From positions 1 to 64,000 of the forward strand of contig JADJCA010000022.1 of assembly GCA_016703425.1 (NCBI GenBank): a stretch of DNA of 64,000 bases, in the 5' to 3' direction. This document shows, one piece after another, positions 26,146 to 35,719 of the stretch; positions within the stretch are counted from its first letter, which is position 1, and each line of letters opens with the position of its first letter. Source of the DNA: Myxococcales bacterium. Lineage in GTDB: Bacteria > Myxococcota_A > Polyangia > Polyangiales > Polyangiaceae. The notes beneath the pieces were generated by a model. The model was not told the origin of the DNA, did no database searches, and saw only the letters and a program-made list of their open reading frames with translations. Position numbers and translations under genes: made by a program.

Positions 26146-27573
26146 ATGCCGAAGACGCGATTCGTCCTCTCCGCGGTGCTGGTCCTTGGTGCGCTGGTGG
26201 GCGTTCACTGCGCCGGGGACGACGAGGCGCCCGTCGACGCTGGCGTACCCGACGTCACGCTCCCTGGCGCCGACGCCGGCCGCGATGCGAACGTCGCTGA
26301 CACGACGGTCCCTGATGCTGGTCGCGATGCGGCAGAAGACGCGACCGTCGCCGACGCGGGGGCCGACGCTCCGGTAGAGGCTGCGGCGGACGCTGCCTCT
26401 GACGCGCCCGTCGACGCCCCCGCCGACGCTGCCCTCGACGCGGCGGCGGTGTTCGCCCCGCTCACGGGCGTGAGCAACTGGGAGGCGTTCGATCTGCGAA
26501 CGCTTGCCACGACACCGTCGGGCCTCGAGGGCGCGCTCTTCGATGGCCGCTACGTCTACTACGTCCCGTACGGCAGCGGCTCAACCACTCCCAGCGGTCT
26601 CACGGTTCGCTACGACACGCAGGGCGCGTTCACGAGCGCGAGCTCCTGGGAGGAGTTCGATCTCTTCGCGCAGCTCGGCGCACGCGGGTACACCGGCGCC
26701 ATCTACGACGGGCGCTACGTGATGTACCTGCCGACCAACAACAACGGCACCATGACGCGCGTCGTGCGCTACGACACGCAGGCCTCGTTCACGGCGCCCG
26801 CTTCGTGGGAGAGCTACGACCTCACGAACGGCGCGGGGCAATTCGTGGGCGCCGCGTTCGACGGTCGCTACATCTATGCGGCGCCGTACAACACGAACGT
26901 CGTCGCTCGCTTCGACACCACGATGGCCTTGTCCGCCGGGTGGACCTACTACGATCTCTCCTACGTTCGCGCTCCGCTCGGCTTCAGCGCACCGTCGTTC
27001 GACGGCCAGTACGTCTACTTCACGCCGCTCCAACCGGGCGCGAAGCTCGTGCGCTACGACACCAAGGCGGCGTTCCTCGCCGCCGCCAGCTGGGTGAGCG
27101 TCGACCTCGCCGCCCAGGACGTGCACGCGACGGGCTTCCAGAGCAGCTCCTTCGACGGCCGCCGCATCACGTTCGTCCCTTCCAACGATCCCACCGGCAC
27201 GACCCTTCGCTACGACACCACGCAGCCGCTCGACGGCGGGCCCTACGAGCGCTTCGCCATTTCGTCGCTGCTCGACGGCGGGGCCGTTTCGTATTGCGGC
27301 TCCCAGTTCGACGGCAAGTACTTGTACTTCGCACCGCTGACTTCGCCCTTTGCGCGCCTCGACACCACCATGGCCATGGATGCGGCCGGCGCGTGGTCGC
27401 TGTTCGACGCCGTCGACGCCGGCCTGCTCGGCGACGCGGGCGTTGCCAAATTTTGCGGCGGTGCGTTCGACGGCGAGTACGTCTACTTCTCACCGTTCGG
27501 GCAGCCGATCGCGCTGCGCTTTCACGCCAAGACCCCGCGCTCATTGCCCCCGCGCCTAGGCTCGTTCCTCTGA
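26146..27573 (+). CDS. Seven-bladed beta-propeller lipoprotein
   Basis: Secreted lipoprotein of 475 residues. A signal with lipobox GVHC is followed by ~75 residues of Asp/Ala-rich linker. The remainder is seven copies of a ~48-residue unit: SWExFDL, ~15 residues, FDGRYVYYxPY, ~10 residues, RYDT. The blades start near SNWEAFDL, SSWEEFDL, ASWESYDL, GWTYYDL, ASWVSVDL, PYERFAI and GAWSLFD. Seven such units make a closed propeller. Many myxobacterial surface propellers have unknown ligands. A flippase-like gene starts 12 bp downstream. Confidence 0.75.
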   Translation: MPKTRFVLSAVLVLGALVGVHCAGDDEAPVDAGVPDVTLPGADAGRDANVADTTVPDAGRDAAEDATVADAGADAPVEAAADAASDAPVDAPADAALDAAAVFAPLTGVSNWEAFDLRTLATTPSGLEGALFDGRYVYYVPYGSGSTTPSGLTVRYDTQGAFTSASSWEEFDLFAQLGARGYTGAIYDGRYVMYLPTNNNGTMTRVVRYDTQASFTAPASWESYDLTNGAGQFVGAAFDGRYIYAAPYNTNVVARFDTTMALSAGWTYYDLSYVRAPLGFSAPSFDGQYVYFTPLQPGAKLVRYDTKAAFLAAASWVSVDLAAQDVHATGFQSSSFDGRRITFVPSNDPTGTTLRYDTTQPLDGGPYERFAISSLLDGGAVSYCGSQFDGKYLYFAPLTSPFARLDTTMAMDAAGAWSLFDAVDAGLLGDAGVAKFCGGAFDGEYVYFSPFGQPIALRFHAKTPRSLPPRLGSFL

Positions 27574-27585
27574 CTGCCTAGCTCG

Positions 27586-28564
27586 ATGCCGGCACCCCCT
27601 GGAACGGTGAAGGGTGCTTCGCCGCGCGCCTGGTTTCGCGTCCTTCTCGGCGTGGGCGGGCTCGCCTTGCTCGGCGCGATCGTGAGGCACATCGGCGTCG
27701 AGTTGCTCATCCAGACGTTGTGGCCCGCGCTGCCATGGGTCGTGGCGCTCGCAGCCATCGAGCTCGTTCGCATCGCCTGCGCGACGAAGGCGAGCGTCTC
27801 TCGCCTTCGGACCGCTCGCGCAGCGCATTCCGCGCGGGCCGCTGTTTCGTGCGCACCTGCTCGGGCAGTCGCTCAGCGCCTTCGCGCCGGCGCCAACGGT
27901 GTGGAGCGAGACCATCAAGGCCACGCTCGTTGCGCCGTTCGTGGGCGCAGGACCGGCGGCCGCCGTTGGCTTCGTCAACCAGGCCGCCACCTTGATGTCG
28001 AACGGTCTGTTCACGCTTCCATGCGCGCTCGCGATCCTCGCGTTGCAGGGCGCGTCGCCCTGGTTCTGGGCGTGCGTCATCCATACCGTCGTGCTCTTTG
28101 CATCAGGCCTCGCCGTCCAAGCGGGGGCGCGCGCGCCTGGACTGGGCGGCTGGCTCATAAAGAGGTTCCCGCGCTTCGAGGAGCGCGCGAAGGCCTTCAG
28201 CGAGCACTCGCGTGGCATCGGCGTGGGGGCCCGCGGCCCGACGGCCATGTTGTTCGTGAGCCGATGCCTTCAGATGGCTCAATACGGGATCGCGGCGCAC
28301 GCCGTCGGCATCCACGTTGGCGCGCTTCACGTCGTCGCCTCGGAGGGCGTGCACCTCGTCGCGATGGCCGTGGGCGTGCTGGTCCCAGGCGGGCTCGGCA
28401 CGACGGAAGGCGCGTTCTCGCTCGCGGCAGACCTCCTCAACACCACCGCTGCGCGTGCGACGGCGACCGCGTTGCTCATGCGCTGCACGCAGCTCGTATG
28501 GGTGCTGATCGGCTCGAGCGTCGCGCTCTTCACGCGCGAACCGGCGACGGCCGCGACGAGCTGA
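27586..28564 (+). pseudogene. Lysylphosphatidylglycerol-synthase-TM / flippase-like membrane protein, frameshifted
   Basis: UPF0104-type polytopic membrane protein (the membrane half of lysyl-PG synthases, also seen as stand-alone flippase-like proteins). The N-terminal frame from ATG 27586 gives two membrane helices and ELVRIACATKAS. The match then continues one frame over as LAFGPLAQRIPRGPLFRAHLLG, running to the stop at 28564. The hallmark PGGLGTTEGAF is in the second frame. A one-base indel near 27795-27805 explains both parts. Nothing else is damaged, so this may be a sequence error and the gene may be intact. If intact it would have ~325 residues. Confidence 0.65.
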
Positions 28565-28721
28565 TCCCGAGTAGAACGCGAAGCGCGCCACGCAGTCCTC
28601 GACAGCCGACCTCGACGCCGCGCCGCCGCCCCATGCGGCAACACGCGACCTGCGCTCGCGGCGAGCATCCCCCACAATTCCGCGGCAATTTCGCTGGCGC
28701 TACCTTTGCTTCGCCGCCCCC

Positions 28722-29579
28722 ATGGGCCCTTCTCGCTCGAGCTCTCGCACGTCGCGTCGACCGCGCTCCCCTTCTCTGCCGCCGTCTCTGCCGAGGCGGC
28801 CATCGGCCCCGCCTCCAGCCACCGAGGCCGGCGGCTGCGTGGTCGCCCCCGGCGGCGGCGGCGCGCACGGTTGTTCGAGCTGCACGGGCAGCGAAGCGCG
28901 GCCCCACGCAGAGCTGCAGCGGCTCATCCTCCGAGGTGACGTTGGGCGCTACGACGACGTGCGGCGACAGCTCTTGGACGTCTACGGCCGCTACATGCCG
29001 CAAGGCGCTCGGCACCACCCGATCCGCGTCTACGACCGCGCCTCCTGGGTGAGGCTACTCGTCATGTTGGGGACAAACCCCGACGCAGACATTCTCGGTC
29101 TCTTCTTTCCGATTCCCCAACAAGAGTGCTTCTACGGCATCCAGCCGAGCGTGCTCGTCCCCGAGGGCGCAACGCCGCACGTCGTCTTTCACGAGCTGGT
29201 CCACGCGTACACGCACGAGCGCTTCTGGGGAATGACCCAGGGCGACGCATCGCAAGACATCATGCCCGCCTTCGCTCGCACGTTCGCGTTCCGCGAGAGC
29301 TGGACCGAGGCGCTGACGCGCAAGGCCGGCCACGCGGCGAGCCAAGCGCTCGCCTACGACGACGACGTACGCCGCATCCGTCACATGGGCGGAAGCCCCG
29401 GCGACGCCGCCGAGCGGGCCGTCTTTCAAGGCGACGTGACGGCGCTCCTCGCCCACGTATCGAACAACCTCGACACCTCCGAGAACGCGCTCGGCGGCGC
29501 GCGCAACCTTTGGGAAGCGTGGAACGGAGGGCGCGAGGGGCCCTCGTTCGAGCGCGACCCGGGCATCCCGCGCGAGTGA
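28722..29579 (+). CDS. HExxH metallopeptidase-like protein
   Basis: Protein of up to 285 residues. The core has HELVHAYTHERFW, a zinc HExxH site, preceded by a strand (ATPHVVF) and followed ~30 residues on by RESWTEALTRKAG, where the Glu could be the third zinc ligand (gluzincin type). A Cys cluster lies near residues 39-55 (GGCVV, HGCSSC). The N-terminal 30 residues are Ser/Arg-rich with no signal, so the true start may differ; another frame from 28706 has a hydrophobic start, raising the chance of a local indel. I do not recognise the family. Confidence 0.55.
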   Translation: MGPSRSSSRTSRRPRSPSLPPSLPRRPSAPPPATEAGGCVVAPGGGGAHGCSSCTGSEARPHAELQRLILRGDVGRYDDVRRQLLDVYGRYMPQGARHHPIRVYDRASWVRLLVMLGTNPDADILGLFFPIPQQECFYGIQPSVLVPEGATPHVVFHELVHAYTHERFWGMTQGDASQDIMPAFARTFAFRESWTEALTRKAGHAASQALAYDDDVRRIRHMGGSPGDAAERAVFQGDVTALLAHVSNNLDTSENALGGARNLWEAWNGGREGPSFERDPGIPRE

Positions 29580-29612
29580 GCGTGTCGGTCGCCACGCGCG
29601 AGTGAGGTCGTC

Positions 29613-29951
29613 TCAACGCTTGCGAGGCTTGAAGGGCACCACGTTCGACGCGCTCTTCTTGCTGGTCTTGCTCGTCGCCGTGTTTCCCTTCGGCTTGCCT
29701 CCTTTTGGCGCGGGCGGCGAAGAAGTCCGTCAGCGCGTTGGCCTTCTCGAAGAACGCCCGCTGGGCCGCCACCATCGCTTCCATTTGCGATTCAAGGCGC
29801 GCCTCGAGCGTCGCCATGAACTCCGGTCCCATGGCCTTCGAGAGCGGCGCGACGTGCTCGTGGTATGTCGCGAGCGTGGCCGTGCGGTCCGCCCCGCCGC
29901 TCACGACCTTCGTCGGGTACGTGAACGACGCGAGCTGTCGTCGATTCCCAT
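29613..29951 (-). pseudogene. Small unknown protein gene with two single-base frameshifts
   Basis: A coherent ~113-residue protein can be read only by changing frame twice. From ATG 29951 it begins MGIDD, shifts near 29937 to QLASFTYPTKVVSGGADRT, and runs through helical sequence (MGPEFMATLEARLESQMEAM). Near 29706-29714 it shifts again to PKGGKPKGNTATSKTSKKSA and ends VVPFKPRKR at 29613. Both breaks are repaired by adding one C. The central helix and basic tail suggest a small cytoplasmic or nucleoid-type protein of unknown role. TAGCCT lies 5 nt before the ATG. Confidence 0.5.
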
Positions 29952-29964
29952 GAGGAAGGCTACA

Positions 29965-30951
29965 CTAGCGCGGAACCGACAAGACAGCCGACCCTGCGGC
30001 CCAATAGACCGCGCCGGCGGTCACGACGATCTGGGTGAGCGCGCTCTGCCCCAAGGCGATGGGCTCGAGGGCCCCCGTGCCGTCGATCGCCGTGCGGTAG
30101 ACGGCCTCGTCGTCGCTCGAGGCGATCCAAACAAATGACCGCTCCGCGAAGACGCTCACGGCGCCGGGGACGGAGAGCAGGACCGTTGGTGCTCCGCCCG
30201 CGGCAGTCAGGCCCTTCAGGCGGTGGCGGCCCTGGGACGTGGGCCCCTCCGCAAGGTGACCCGCTCCACGTAGCTGCGGGTCAGCACCACTGGTGCGGCG
30301 GTAGAGCGCCGTGGGCCCGGCAACGTCGGCGGAGGCGTTGCGTAGAAGAGTTCAGCGCCCACGACGCCGACGGACGTGATGGGCGAGTCGTTTTGCGAAT
30401 GCACGAGCGTTGCGGCGCCACCGGCGAGCGGCTGACGCCAAATCTCGCCATTGGACGGCAGGTAAAGGCTCGTCGCGTCTGCGCTCACCTGTCCGAGCGC
30501 CCCGATATCGGAGACCTTCGTCAGACACCGCCATCGAGCGGCTGCCGAAGAACTCGCCCTCCCTCGGCGATGTAGGCTCGGCGCCGATGACGGCGAAGCC
30601 CGCAACTCCGCTGCTCACGCGCCCCCCGACGGGCTTCGCGAGGCATCGTCCGCCGACGCACGACTCGGTGCCCTGGCAGGCCGCGTCAGCGGTGCACGCG
30701 CTGCTGCTCCCGTCAGCGATGCCCGCGTCGCCCGTCACCTGACCGAGCGCGTCGACAAGAGACGACGCGTCGCTCCCCGCGGTGCTTGCGTCTCCCGCGG
30801 TCGACGCCGAGGCGTCGCCGCTCCGACCGGGGTCACCCCCGCTCAGTCCGTCGGTGGCCGTGAGAAACGCGCAGGCCCCGACCGAGACGACCGAGACGCC
30901 GCAGGCGAGCATCATCACGACCGCCTGGAAGACCCTCGCCGCGCGCCTCAT
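29965..30951 (-). pseudogene. Propeller-like lipoprotein, two frameshifts
   Basis: From ATG 30951 a lipoprotein signal (VMMLACGVSVVSVGAC) leads into an Ala/Ser/Asp linker and a small Cys motif (CTADAACQGTESCVGGRC). The frame then shifts near 30525 to a beta-repeat region (VSADATSLYLPSNGEIWRQPL) and again near 30315 to a third stretch ending AGAVYWAAGSAVLSVPR at 29965. The repeating short-strand pattern (SLYLP, ELFYA, FVWIA, AVYWA) fits a TolB/NHL-like propeller. It starts 8 bp after the LamG gene, so both belong to one leftward operon of surface lipoproteins. Confidence 0.55.
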
Positions 30952-30959
30952 GGCCCCCG

Positions 30960-31864
30960 TCATTGATCTGGCCCGATGCCAGCGCCGATCTCGTAGTGAG
31001 CCTTGATTCGCGCCGCCGGTAGACATGGTCGTAGACCGCGATTTCGTCGATCTCGGTTCGCGCGAAACCCGACGTCGCGTCACGAAGGCCAATGTAAAAC
31101 GACCCAGCGATGCCCCCACCCAGGTTGCTGTCGGCATCGACGCCGAGAAGCAGTCCGTTCTTGTACATCAGCAACTGCGCGCCAGTGAACACCGCGACGA
31201 CGTGCTGAAAGCCTGTCACCGGCGTCGCAAAGACCAAATCCGTCGTGCGCGAAAGGGCGCCGGCGCGGCGCGCAAAGACCGCGTTGACCCCCGTGCCGGG
31301 CGTCGAGAGAAAGACGCTGAAGACGTCCGTCGGGGCGCCGCCGTCGGGCAGCGCGTCGCCCTTGCGAACCAAGTACCGCGGGTCGCCGACCAGGATGTCG
31401 TCGGGGATGCGAACCCGCTCGATCAAGGTCTCAGCCCCGTGAAGTTGAAGCGGGCCGAGGGCCGTTTTCTCAGGCACGGCCGTCGGTGTCCCCGCGTGGC
31501 GCCAGGGCCCGAACTGCGGCGTACCGATGAGCGTCGGCTGCAAACGGCCCGTCAGGTCGGTGACCGACGTCGCGCCGGGTGACTCTCCGAACGGAAGGTA
31601 CAACGCCGGCTGATCGGAGAGCACGGCGGCCGCGTAGCGGCGTGGCGACGGCACCCGAACGTCCGGGATTGGCGCCGCATCCGGCGCGTCGTTCGGAGCT
31701 GCATCGGCGCGCGGCGCCTCGCCGTCGGCCCCCAGCGCGCTGCCGTCATCGAGCGAGCTGCCTGCGTCACGCAGCGGCGCCAGCCCCTCGTCGCCGCCGG
31801 CGAGCCCGCTCGCGTCGACCAGAACGAAGCGGCTGAGCCACCAGGCGAACGCGCGCGTGAGCAC
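30960..31864 (-). pseudogene. LamG/concanavalin-like surface protein, 3' frameshift
   Basis: After an Asp/Ala-rich linker, residues ~75-280 form a laminin-G/concanavalin-like jelly roll: YAAAVLSDQPALYLPFGE, VFSVFLSTPGT, TGFQHVVAVFTG, QLLMYKNGLLLG and FARTEIDEIAVYDHV, the last being the usual closing strand. At about 31021 the frame must shift to read RIKAHYEIGAGIGPDQ-stop, ending at 30960; adding one T to TCTACC restores VLPAARIKAHYEIG. The un-shifted frame runs on to 30833 as nonsense. The start is uncertain: no signal peptide is visible at the GTG at 31864, so a second defect may lie upstream. Confidence 0.55.
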
Positions 31865-32552
31865 GCATCAGTGTGACAGGCGGTAGCACGGGCGTCAGGA
31901 CCTGGGCGATCGCAAAGCCGCGCAAGTCGCGCCCGTCCATCGTCGCGCAGTGCTCGGCGAAAAAGTGCCCCGTCAGCGTGCCGCCTTGAGGAAACGACAT
32001 CGACGCCTCGATGGCAAAGGCGGAAGGGGCGCCCGCCGCGAGCTCGACGGCCACGACGCGGAACGACACGTCGGTCGCCTTCGCGAGCGGCGTCGCCGGG
32101 AGGAGCGTTCCCGCAAAATCGAAGAACGCGGCGCGGACGCCGTCCTTGCTGGCAAGCGTGGCGCCTTCTTTGGGCACGGGCAGATCTTCCACCACGAGCG
32201 TGCGATCGGGCGACGGAGACTTCGACGTCGGGCAAGCCGCGTCGCCGCCATCGTGCGCCTCGAGGTGGAGCAGCGGAGACGCGCCGTCGCGGCGCACGAA
32301 CCCAAACTGCGCACGCGTCAGCGACTCGGATTTCCCACCGAACGAGACCGTGAGTGCGGTCGTTCGGCACGCGCCCTCGCAGGCGCCGCTGGCGTCGGTT
32401 GCACCGCTGACTGCCGCATCAGAGACCGAAGCCGACCCGCCATCGCTGAGCGTGCCCACGCCGACGCTGCCAGTGCCGGTGGGCTCCGACGACGAGCATC
32501 CCGCGAGAAGGCGGAGCAAGATCGTCGCGCAGAAGAGCAGCGAAAGCTTCAT
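31767..32552 (-). CDS. Secreted lipoprotein of unknown function
   Basis: Protein of ~261 residues as read. The start at ATG 32552 gives a clear lipoprotein signal (LLFCATILLRLLAGC), then a Gly/Ser/Asp linker. The core (ALTVSFGGKSESLTRAQFGF to FPQGGTLTGHFFAEHC) is beta-rich with paired Cys and no recognised family. The last ~35 residues, after IAQVLTP, overlap the LamG gene start and are Arg-rich, unlike the rest, so a frameshift near 31900 may have removed the natural stop. It is the first gene of a leftward group of three lipoproteins. Confidence 0.6.
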   Translation of the reverse strand: MKLSLLFCATILLRLLAGCSSSEPTGTGSVGVGTLSDGGSASVSDAAVSGATDASGACEGACRTTALTVSFGGKSESLTRAQFGFVRRDGASPLLHLEAHDGGDAACPTSKSPSPDRTLVVEDLPVPKEGATLASKDGVRAAFFDFAGTLLPATPLAKATDVSFRVVAVELAAGAPSAFAIEASMSFPQGGTLTGHFFAEHCATMDGRDLRGFAIAQVLTPVLPPVTLMRAHARVRLVAQPLRSGRRERARRRRRGAGAAA

Positions 32553-32743
32553 GGGCGCTTGAGATAGCGGAAGCGTGGTCTCCCGCAAATGCCTCACCGG
32601 AGGCGCTTGCGCTTCGGGCTCTCGGAGGCGCGCGGGATCCAGCAAGAAAGTCCCGCTTTCCCCAGTCGACCGGCGCCCGTGTGGAACTTTTGCGGCAATC
32701 GCGTTGGCACGACGTTCGCTCGAGCGACGCGAGGAGAACGGTC

Positions 32744-33391
32744 ATGAAGAAAGCCCTTTGGTTCCTCGTAGCGGCGATGGCGACGGTGGCGTGTGGCAAC
32801 ACGGGCGAGAGCGACGAGCCGAGCACGGGAACGACGGAGGGCGCGATCGTTCAGCGATGCGGCCGTGGCGGGCGCGCGGTCGTTCGTGAGCCCTCGCTCT
32901 CGAGCCTTCTTGACGAGGTCGAGACGCTGAAGCTGGCGACGGCGGCGCGCGATCCCGGGGCGCTGCCCACGGGGGCGCGAAACCAGAAGTACGTCTCGTC
33001 GCTCGAGCTTCACCAGGACGGCAAGTTCAAGGCGAAGCTCAACAACGGCACGCGGCTCAAGGGCACCTACCAAATCATGGCGCCTCGCTGCATGTCGAAC
33101 TACGAAATCATCTCGCTCGATCCGGCGGGCGAAGAAGCCGAAGGCATCACGTTCAAGGTGTTCCGCGGCAAGGGCGCCGACTTCGAGCTGCCGACGCGCA
33201 CCTACGGCTTCATCGGCGAGGGCTTCACGCCCTTCAACATGAAGGTCGACGGCTGGGAAGAACCGGCGGCGGAAGAGCAGTCATGCAACTGCGACGACCT
33301 CCCCAGGCCGCGCTGCATGGGCGCTTACGTCTGCGAAGACAACGCCTGCGTCTGGCGCTCCCCCGTAGGCGGCGCACGCTGCGGCGGATGA
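32744..33391 (+). CDS. Secreted lipoprotein, Cys-rich C-terminus
   Basis: Protein of 215 residues. The start at ATG 32744 is set by a GAGGAG eight bases upstream and a lipoprotein signal (KKALWFLVAAMATVAC). The middle (KYVSSLELHQDGKFKAKL, TRLKGTYQIMA) has alternating strands like a small beta-barrel or lipocalin-type domain seen in other myxobacterial lipoproteins. The C-terminal 35 residues carry paired Cys (SCNCDD, CMGAYVC, NACVW). Its role is unknown. It diverges from the preceding lipoprotein group and converges on the DsbA-type gene. Confidence 0.7.
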   Translation: MKKALWFLVAAMATVACGNTGESDEPSTGTTEGAIVQRCGRGGRAVVREPSLSSLLDEVETLKLATAARDPGALPTGARNQKYVSSLELHQDGKFKAKLNNGTRLKGTYQIMAPRCMSNYEIISLDPAGEEAEGITFKVFRGKGADFELPTRTYGFIGEGFTPFNMKVDGWEEPAAEEQSCNCDDLPRPRCMGAYVCEDNACVWRSPVGGARCGG

Positions 33392-33425
33392 ACTCTGGCG
33401 CGACCGACCCGATCGCGGCCAGCTT

Positions 33426-34061
33426 TCAGCCTCCCGCGAGCGCTTGGTCCATGGCCTGACAGAGGATCTCCGGCGGCTGAGCGCCGGAGACGCCGAGTCG
33501 ATCGTTGAACACGAAGAAGGGCACGCCGCGGATGCCGCGGGACGCTTGCTCGGCGGCGGCCACCTGAATCTTCGCGAGCTCGCCCTCGTCGGTGAGGAGC
33601 GCGCGCACGGTCGCGTCGTCTTGCCCGTGGTCCTTCGCGAGGCTCACCAAGACATCGACGTCGCTGATGTCTTTGCCTTCGAGAAAATAGGCAGCGAAGA
33701 GAGCCTTCGCGAGCTTCGCCCTTTTTGATGCATCTTGCACATGCTCGAGGAGCACGTGAGCGCGCCGCGTGTTGGGCGTGCGCCGCACCTTCTTGAAGTC
33801 GAGCTCGATGCCGGCCGCGCGCGCCACCGACTCGACGCGCGCGAACATGGCCTCCGGGTCGGCGCCGTACTTGGTACGCAAACGCTCCCTCAAGTCCGCG
33901 CCTTCCGGCGGCGTCGTGGGGTCGAGGAGAAACGGCTGGAACACGACCTCCGCGGCGACGTCGGGACGTAGCGCGAGCGCCTTCTCGAGGTTCATCGTGC
34001 CGATGAAGCACCACGGGCAGATGACGTCGCTGACGACTTCGATGCGGAGCGCCTTGGCCAT
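33426..34061 (-). CDS. DsbA-family (FrnE-like) oxidoreductase
   Basis: Cytoplasmic protein of 211 residues with no signal peptide. The N-terminus IEVVSDVICPWCFIG carries the CPWC active site of the FrnE branch of the DsbA/thioredoxin superfamily. The helical insert follows, and the conserved cis-Pro loop is GIRGVPFFVFN, with the end GAQPPEILCQAMDQA. FrnE-like proteins act as dithiol-disulphide isomerases or 2-hydroxychromene-2-carboxylate isomerase relatives and help oxidative-stress resistance. The start at ATG 34061 places the active site ~15 residues in, as usual. Confident at family level. Confidence 0.9.
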   Translation of the reverse strand: MAKALRIEVVSDVICPWCFIGTMNLEKALALRPDVAAEVVFQPFLLDPTTPPEGADLRERLRTKYGADPEAMFARVESVARAAGIELDFKKVRRTPNTRRAHVLLEHVQDASKRAKLAKALFAAYFLEGKDISDVDVLVSLAKDHGQDDATVRALLTDEGELAKIQVAAAEQASRGIRGVPFFVFNDRLGVSGAQPPEILCQAMDQALAGG

Positions 34062-34138
34062 AGAGAGGATGATGGGGTCAACGGGGGAGCAAGGAAAGGC
34101 TGACAAGGGCGCTGCGGCGGACAGCGTGAACCGACGCG

Positions 34139-35563
34139 TCAGCGAAACAGAGCCTTCTGGGTCGCGCGGGCCATCGCACCGAGGTCTTTGACCTTGCCGA
34201 GGCGCGTTCGACCGCCCAAGAGCTCACGCACGAGCGTCGCCGACGACACCACGAGCGACGAGGCGCTCGCCTGGGCCACATCGCACAGCGCAGCCGTGCG
34301 CGGATCCGACACGACGTAGCTGCGGAAGAGCGCGTAAATCAAGTCCGGCGGGAGCAGGCCTTGAGGGCGACCGAGGCGAGCGACGAGCGTCCCGTCGAGC
34401 GCCGCCGCCTCCTGCGTCTCGTATTGATCGACGATGAAATCGAGCGGCTCACCGGCGAGCAGCTGCGTGAGCCAGGCCGAGCGGCGAAGACGCTTTTGAG
34501 CCTCCGTCTCTTTCGCGTCGAAGGGCGCCTCACGCCAGCGCACGTCGCCGAGCTGCGTGTGACGAAGGTGGCCGGCGAAGAGACGCGCGAGGTGTGCCCG
34601 TGCGCGGGATGACAACATGCCCTCCCCGTTGGCCTCCGCCGCGGCGCTCCACGCGAGAAAGAAGAAGGCGTTGTCGCTCTCGACGAGGAGGTCCCCCTCC
34701 TCGCGCCCCACGGAGTAGAGCGCGCACTCGTAGTCGTCGTGGACCGAGAGCGAAAAGACGTTGCCGCCGCCGTCGAGGGCGATGGGCACGAGGCCCGAGA
34801 AGAGCGCGCCCGCCGGCAGCGCCCCGACACTGCGCTGCGCTTGGAGCAAGAGGAGCTCCGCCGTGGCACCGGCGCCTTGGCCCGAGAGGGCGCTGACGGT
34901 GTCGACGTTGAAGTGGTCCAAGTACTTGGGGAGGCGGGCGCGCTCCAAGAGGGAGAGCGCCACCTTGAACGACCCCCGCGGCTTGACCCCCCAGAGGGCC
35001 GCGACCGACTTCGTGAGGCCCGCCTGCTTCGGCGCCTTGGCCCGCGCCGCCGCCGTGGGTGCGACCTTCAGGCGATGCTTGAGGTACGCGGGGAGCGTCT
35101 TCGTCGCGAACACTTCCGGCTCTTGCACCAAGAAGGGCGCGTCGCAGTGGAGCGCCGAGAGCGGCGTCCCCTGTTCGTTGCATTCGACAGCGCCCTTGAG
35201 GAAGAACTTCTTGGGCGCGCCCTTCGTCGCGTGATCGACCACCATGCGGACGACGGGCTTTGCGGCGGGGAAGATCTCGTCGCTCTTCTTCAGGGGCGCG
35301 AACATCTCCTCTTCGCCTTCAGGCTCCCCGCCCGCGTAGGTCGCGCGGCGGAAGAGGCTGCCATCGGGGTGAAACTCCACGCACGGCCCCTGGGTCGCGT
35401 CGTCCTTCACCATCGCCACGTACGCGAGCGCGCCGTTCTTCTTCCACCCGCACCAGAGGCCCTGCGCTCCACCCTTCGCGTCGAGGGTCCCGTATTGCCA
35501 GAGGGGCGCGACCCAGCGCGCGCCTTCGGGGACATTGGCAGGGCGCTTCGGCGTCTTCTGCAT
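34139..35563 (-). CDS. SMI1/KNR4-like protein with MORN-like N-terminal part
   Basis: Protein of 474 residues. The N-terminal ~75 residues (WVAPLWQYGTLD, GLWCGWKKNGALAYVAMVKD, QGPCVEFHPDGSLFRRATY) read like MORN/toxin-immunity repeats with Gly-x-Trp and antiparallel strands. The central segment SALSGQGAGATAELLLLQAQ followed by GLVPIALDGGGNVFSLSVHDDYECALYSVGRE (quoted in parts) fits the SMI1/KNR4 (SUKH) fold. A helical C-terminal region completes it. SUKH proteins often give immunity to contact toxins, but many myxobacterial copies are solitary. No toxin gene is adjacent. The ATG at 35563 lies exactly six bases after TATCGT. Confidence 0.6.
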   Translation of the reverse strand: MQKTPKRPANVPEGARWVAPLWQYGTLDAKGGAQGLWCGWKKNGALAYVAMVKDDATQGPCVEFHPDGSLFRRATYAGGEPEGEEEMFAPLKKSDEIFPAAKPVVRMVVDHATKGAPKKFFLKGAVECNEQGTPLSALHCDAPFLVQEPEVFATKTLPAYLKHRLKVAPTAAARAKAPKQAGLTKSVAALWGVKPRGSFKVALSLLERARLPKYLDHFNVDTVSALSGQGAGATAELLLLQAQRSVGALPAGALFSGLVPIALDGGGNVFSLSVHDDYECALYSVGREEGDLLVESDNAFFFLAWSAAAEANGEGMLSSRARAHLARLFAGHLRHTQLGDVRWREAPFDAKETEAQKRLRRSAWLTQLLAGEPLDFIVDQYETQEAAALDGTLVARLGRPQGLLPPDLIYALFRSYVVSDPRTAALCDVAQASASSLVVSSATLVRELLGGRTRLGKVKDLGAMARATQKALFR

Positions 35564-35569
35564 CGCGCC

Positions 35570-35575
35570 ACGATA
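35570..35575 (-). promoter_or_regulatory. -10-like TATCGT, leaderless spacing
   Basis: Minus strand TATCGT, six bases (GGCGCG), then ATG at 35563. No Shine-Dalgarno is present and the -35 region is not recognisable. Confidence 0.4.
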
Positions 35576-35719
35576 GAGCCCACGGTGGAGAGGGGGGCCG
35601 AATTTCGAAAGCGAGACGCGCCCTTTGCAGCGACTCGCCACGAGGACCGAGCCGGTCTAAGATCAGCCCTTCTGCCGGGTTGGGCCCTTTTCGCCCGGCC
35701 GCCCTGGAGCACAAAAGCC

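Noticed and set aside
29602..30138. Plus-strand frame with a hydrophobic start (LFLLVLLVAVFPFG)
   Set aside because: The apparent hydrophobic stretch is the complement of a Lys-rich coding tail on the minus strand; the minus-strand reading gives a coherent protein.
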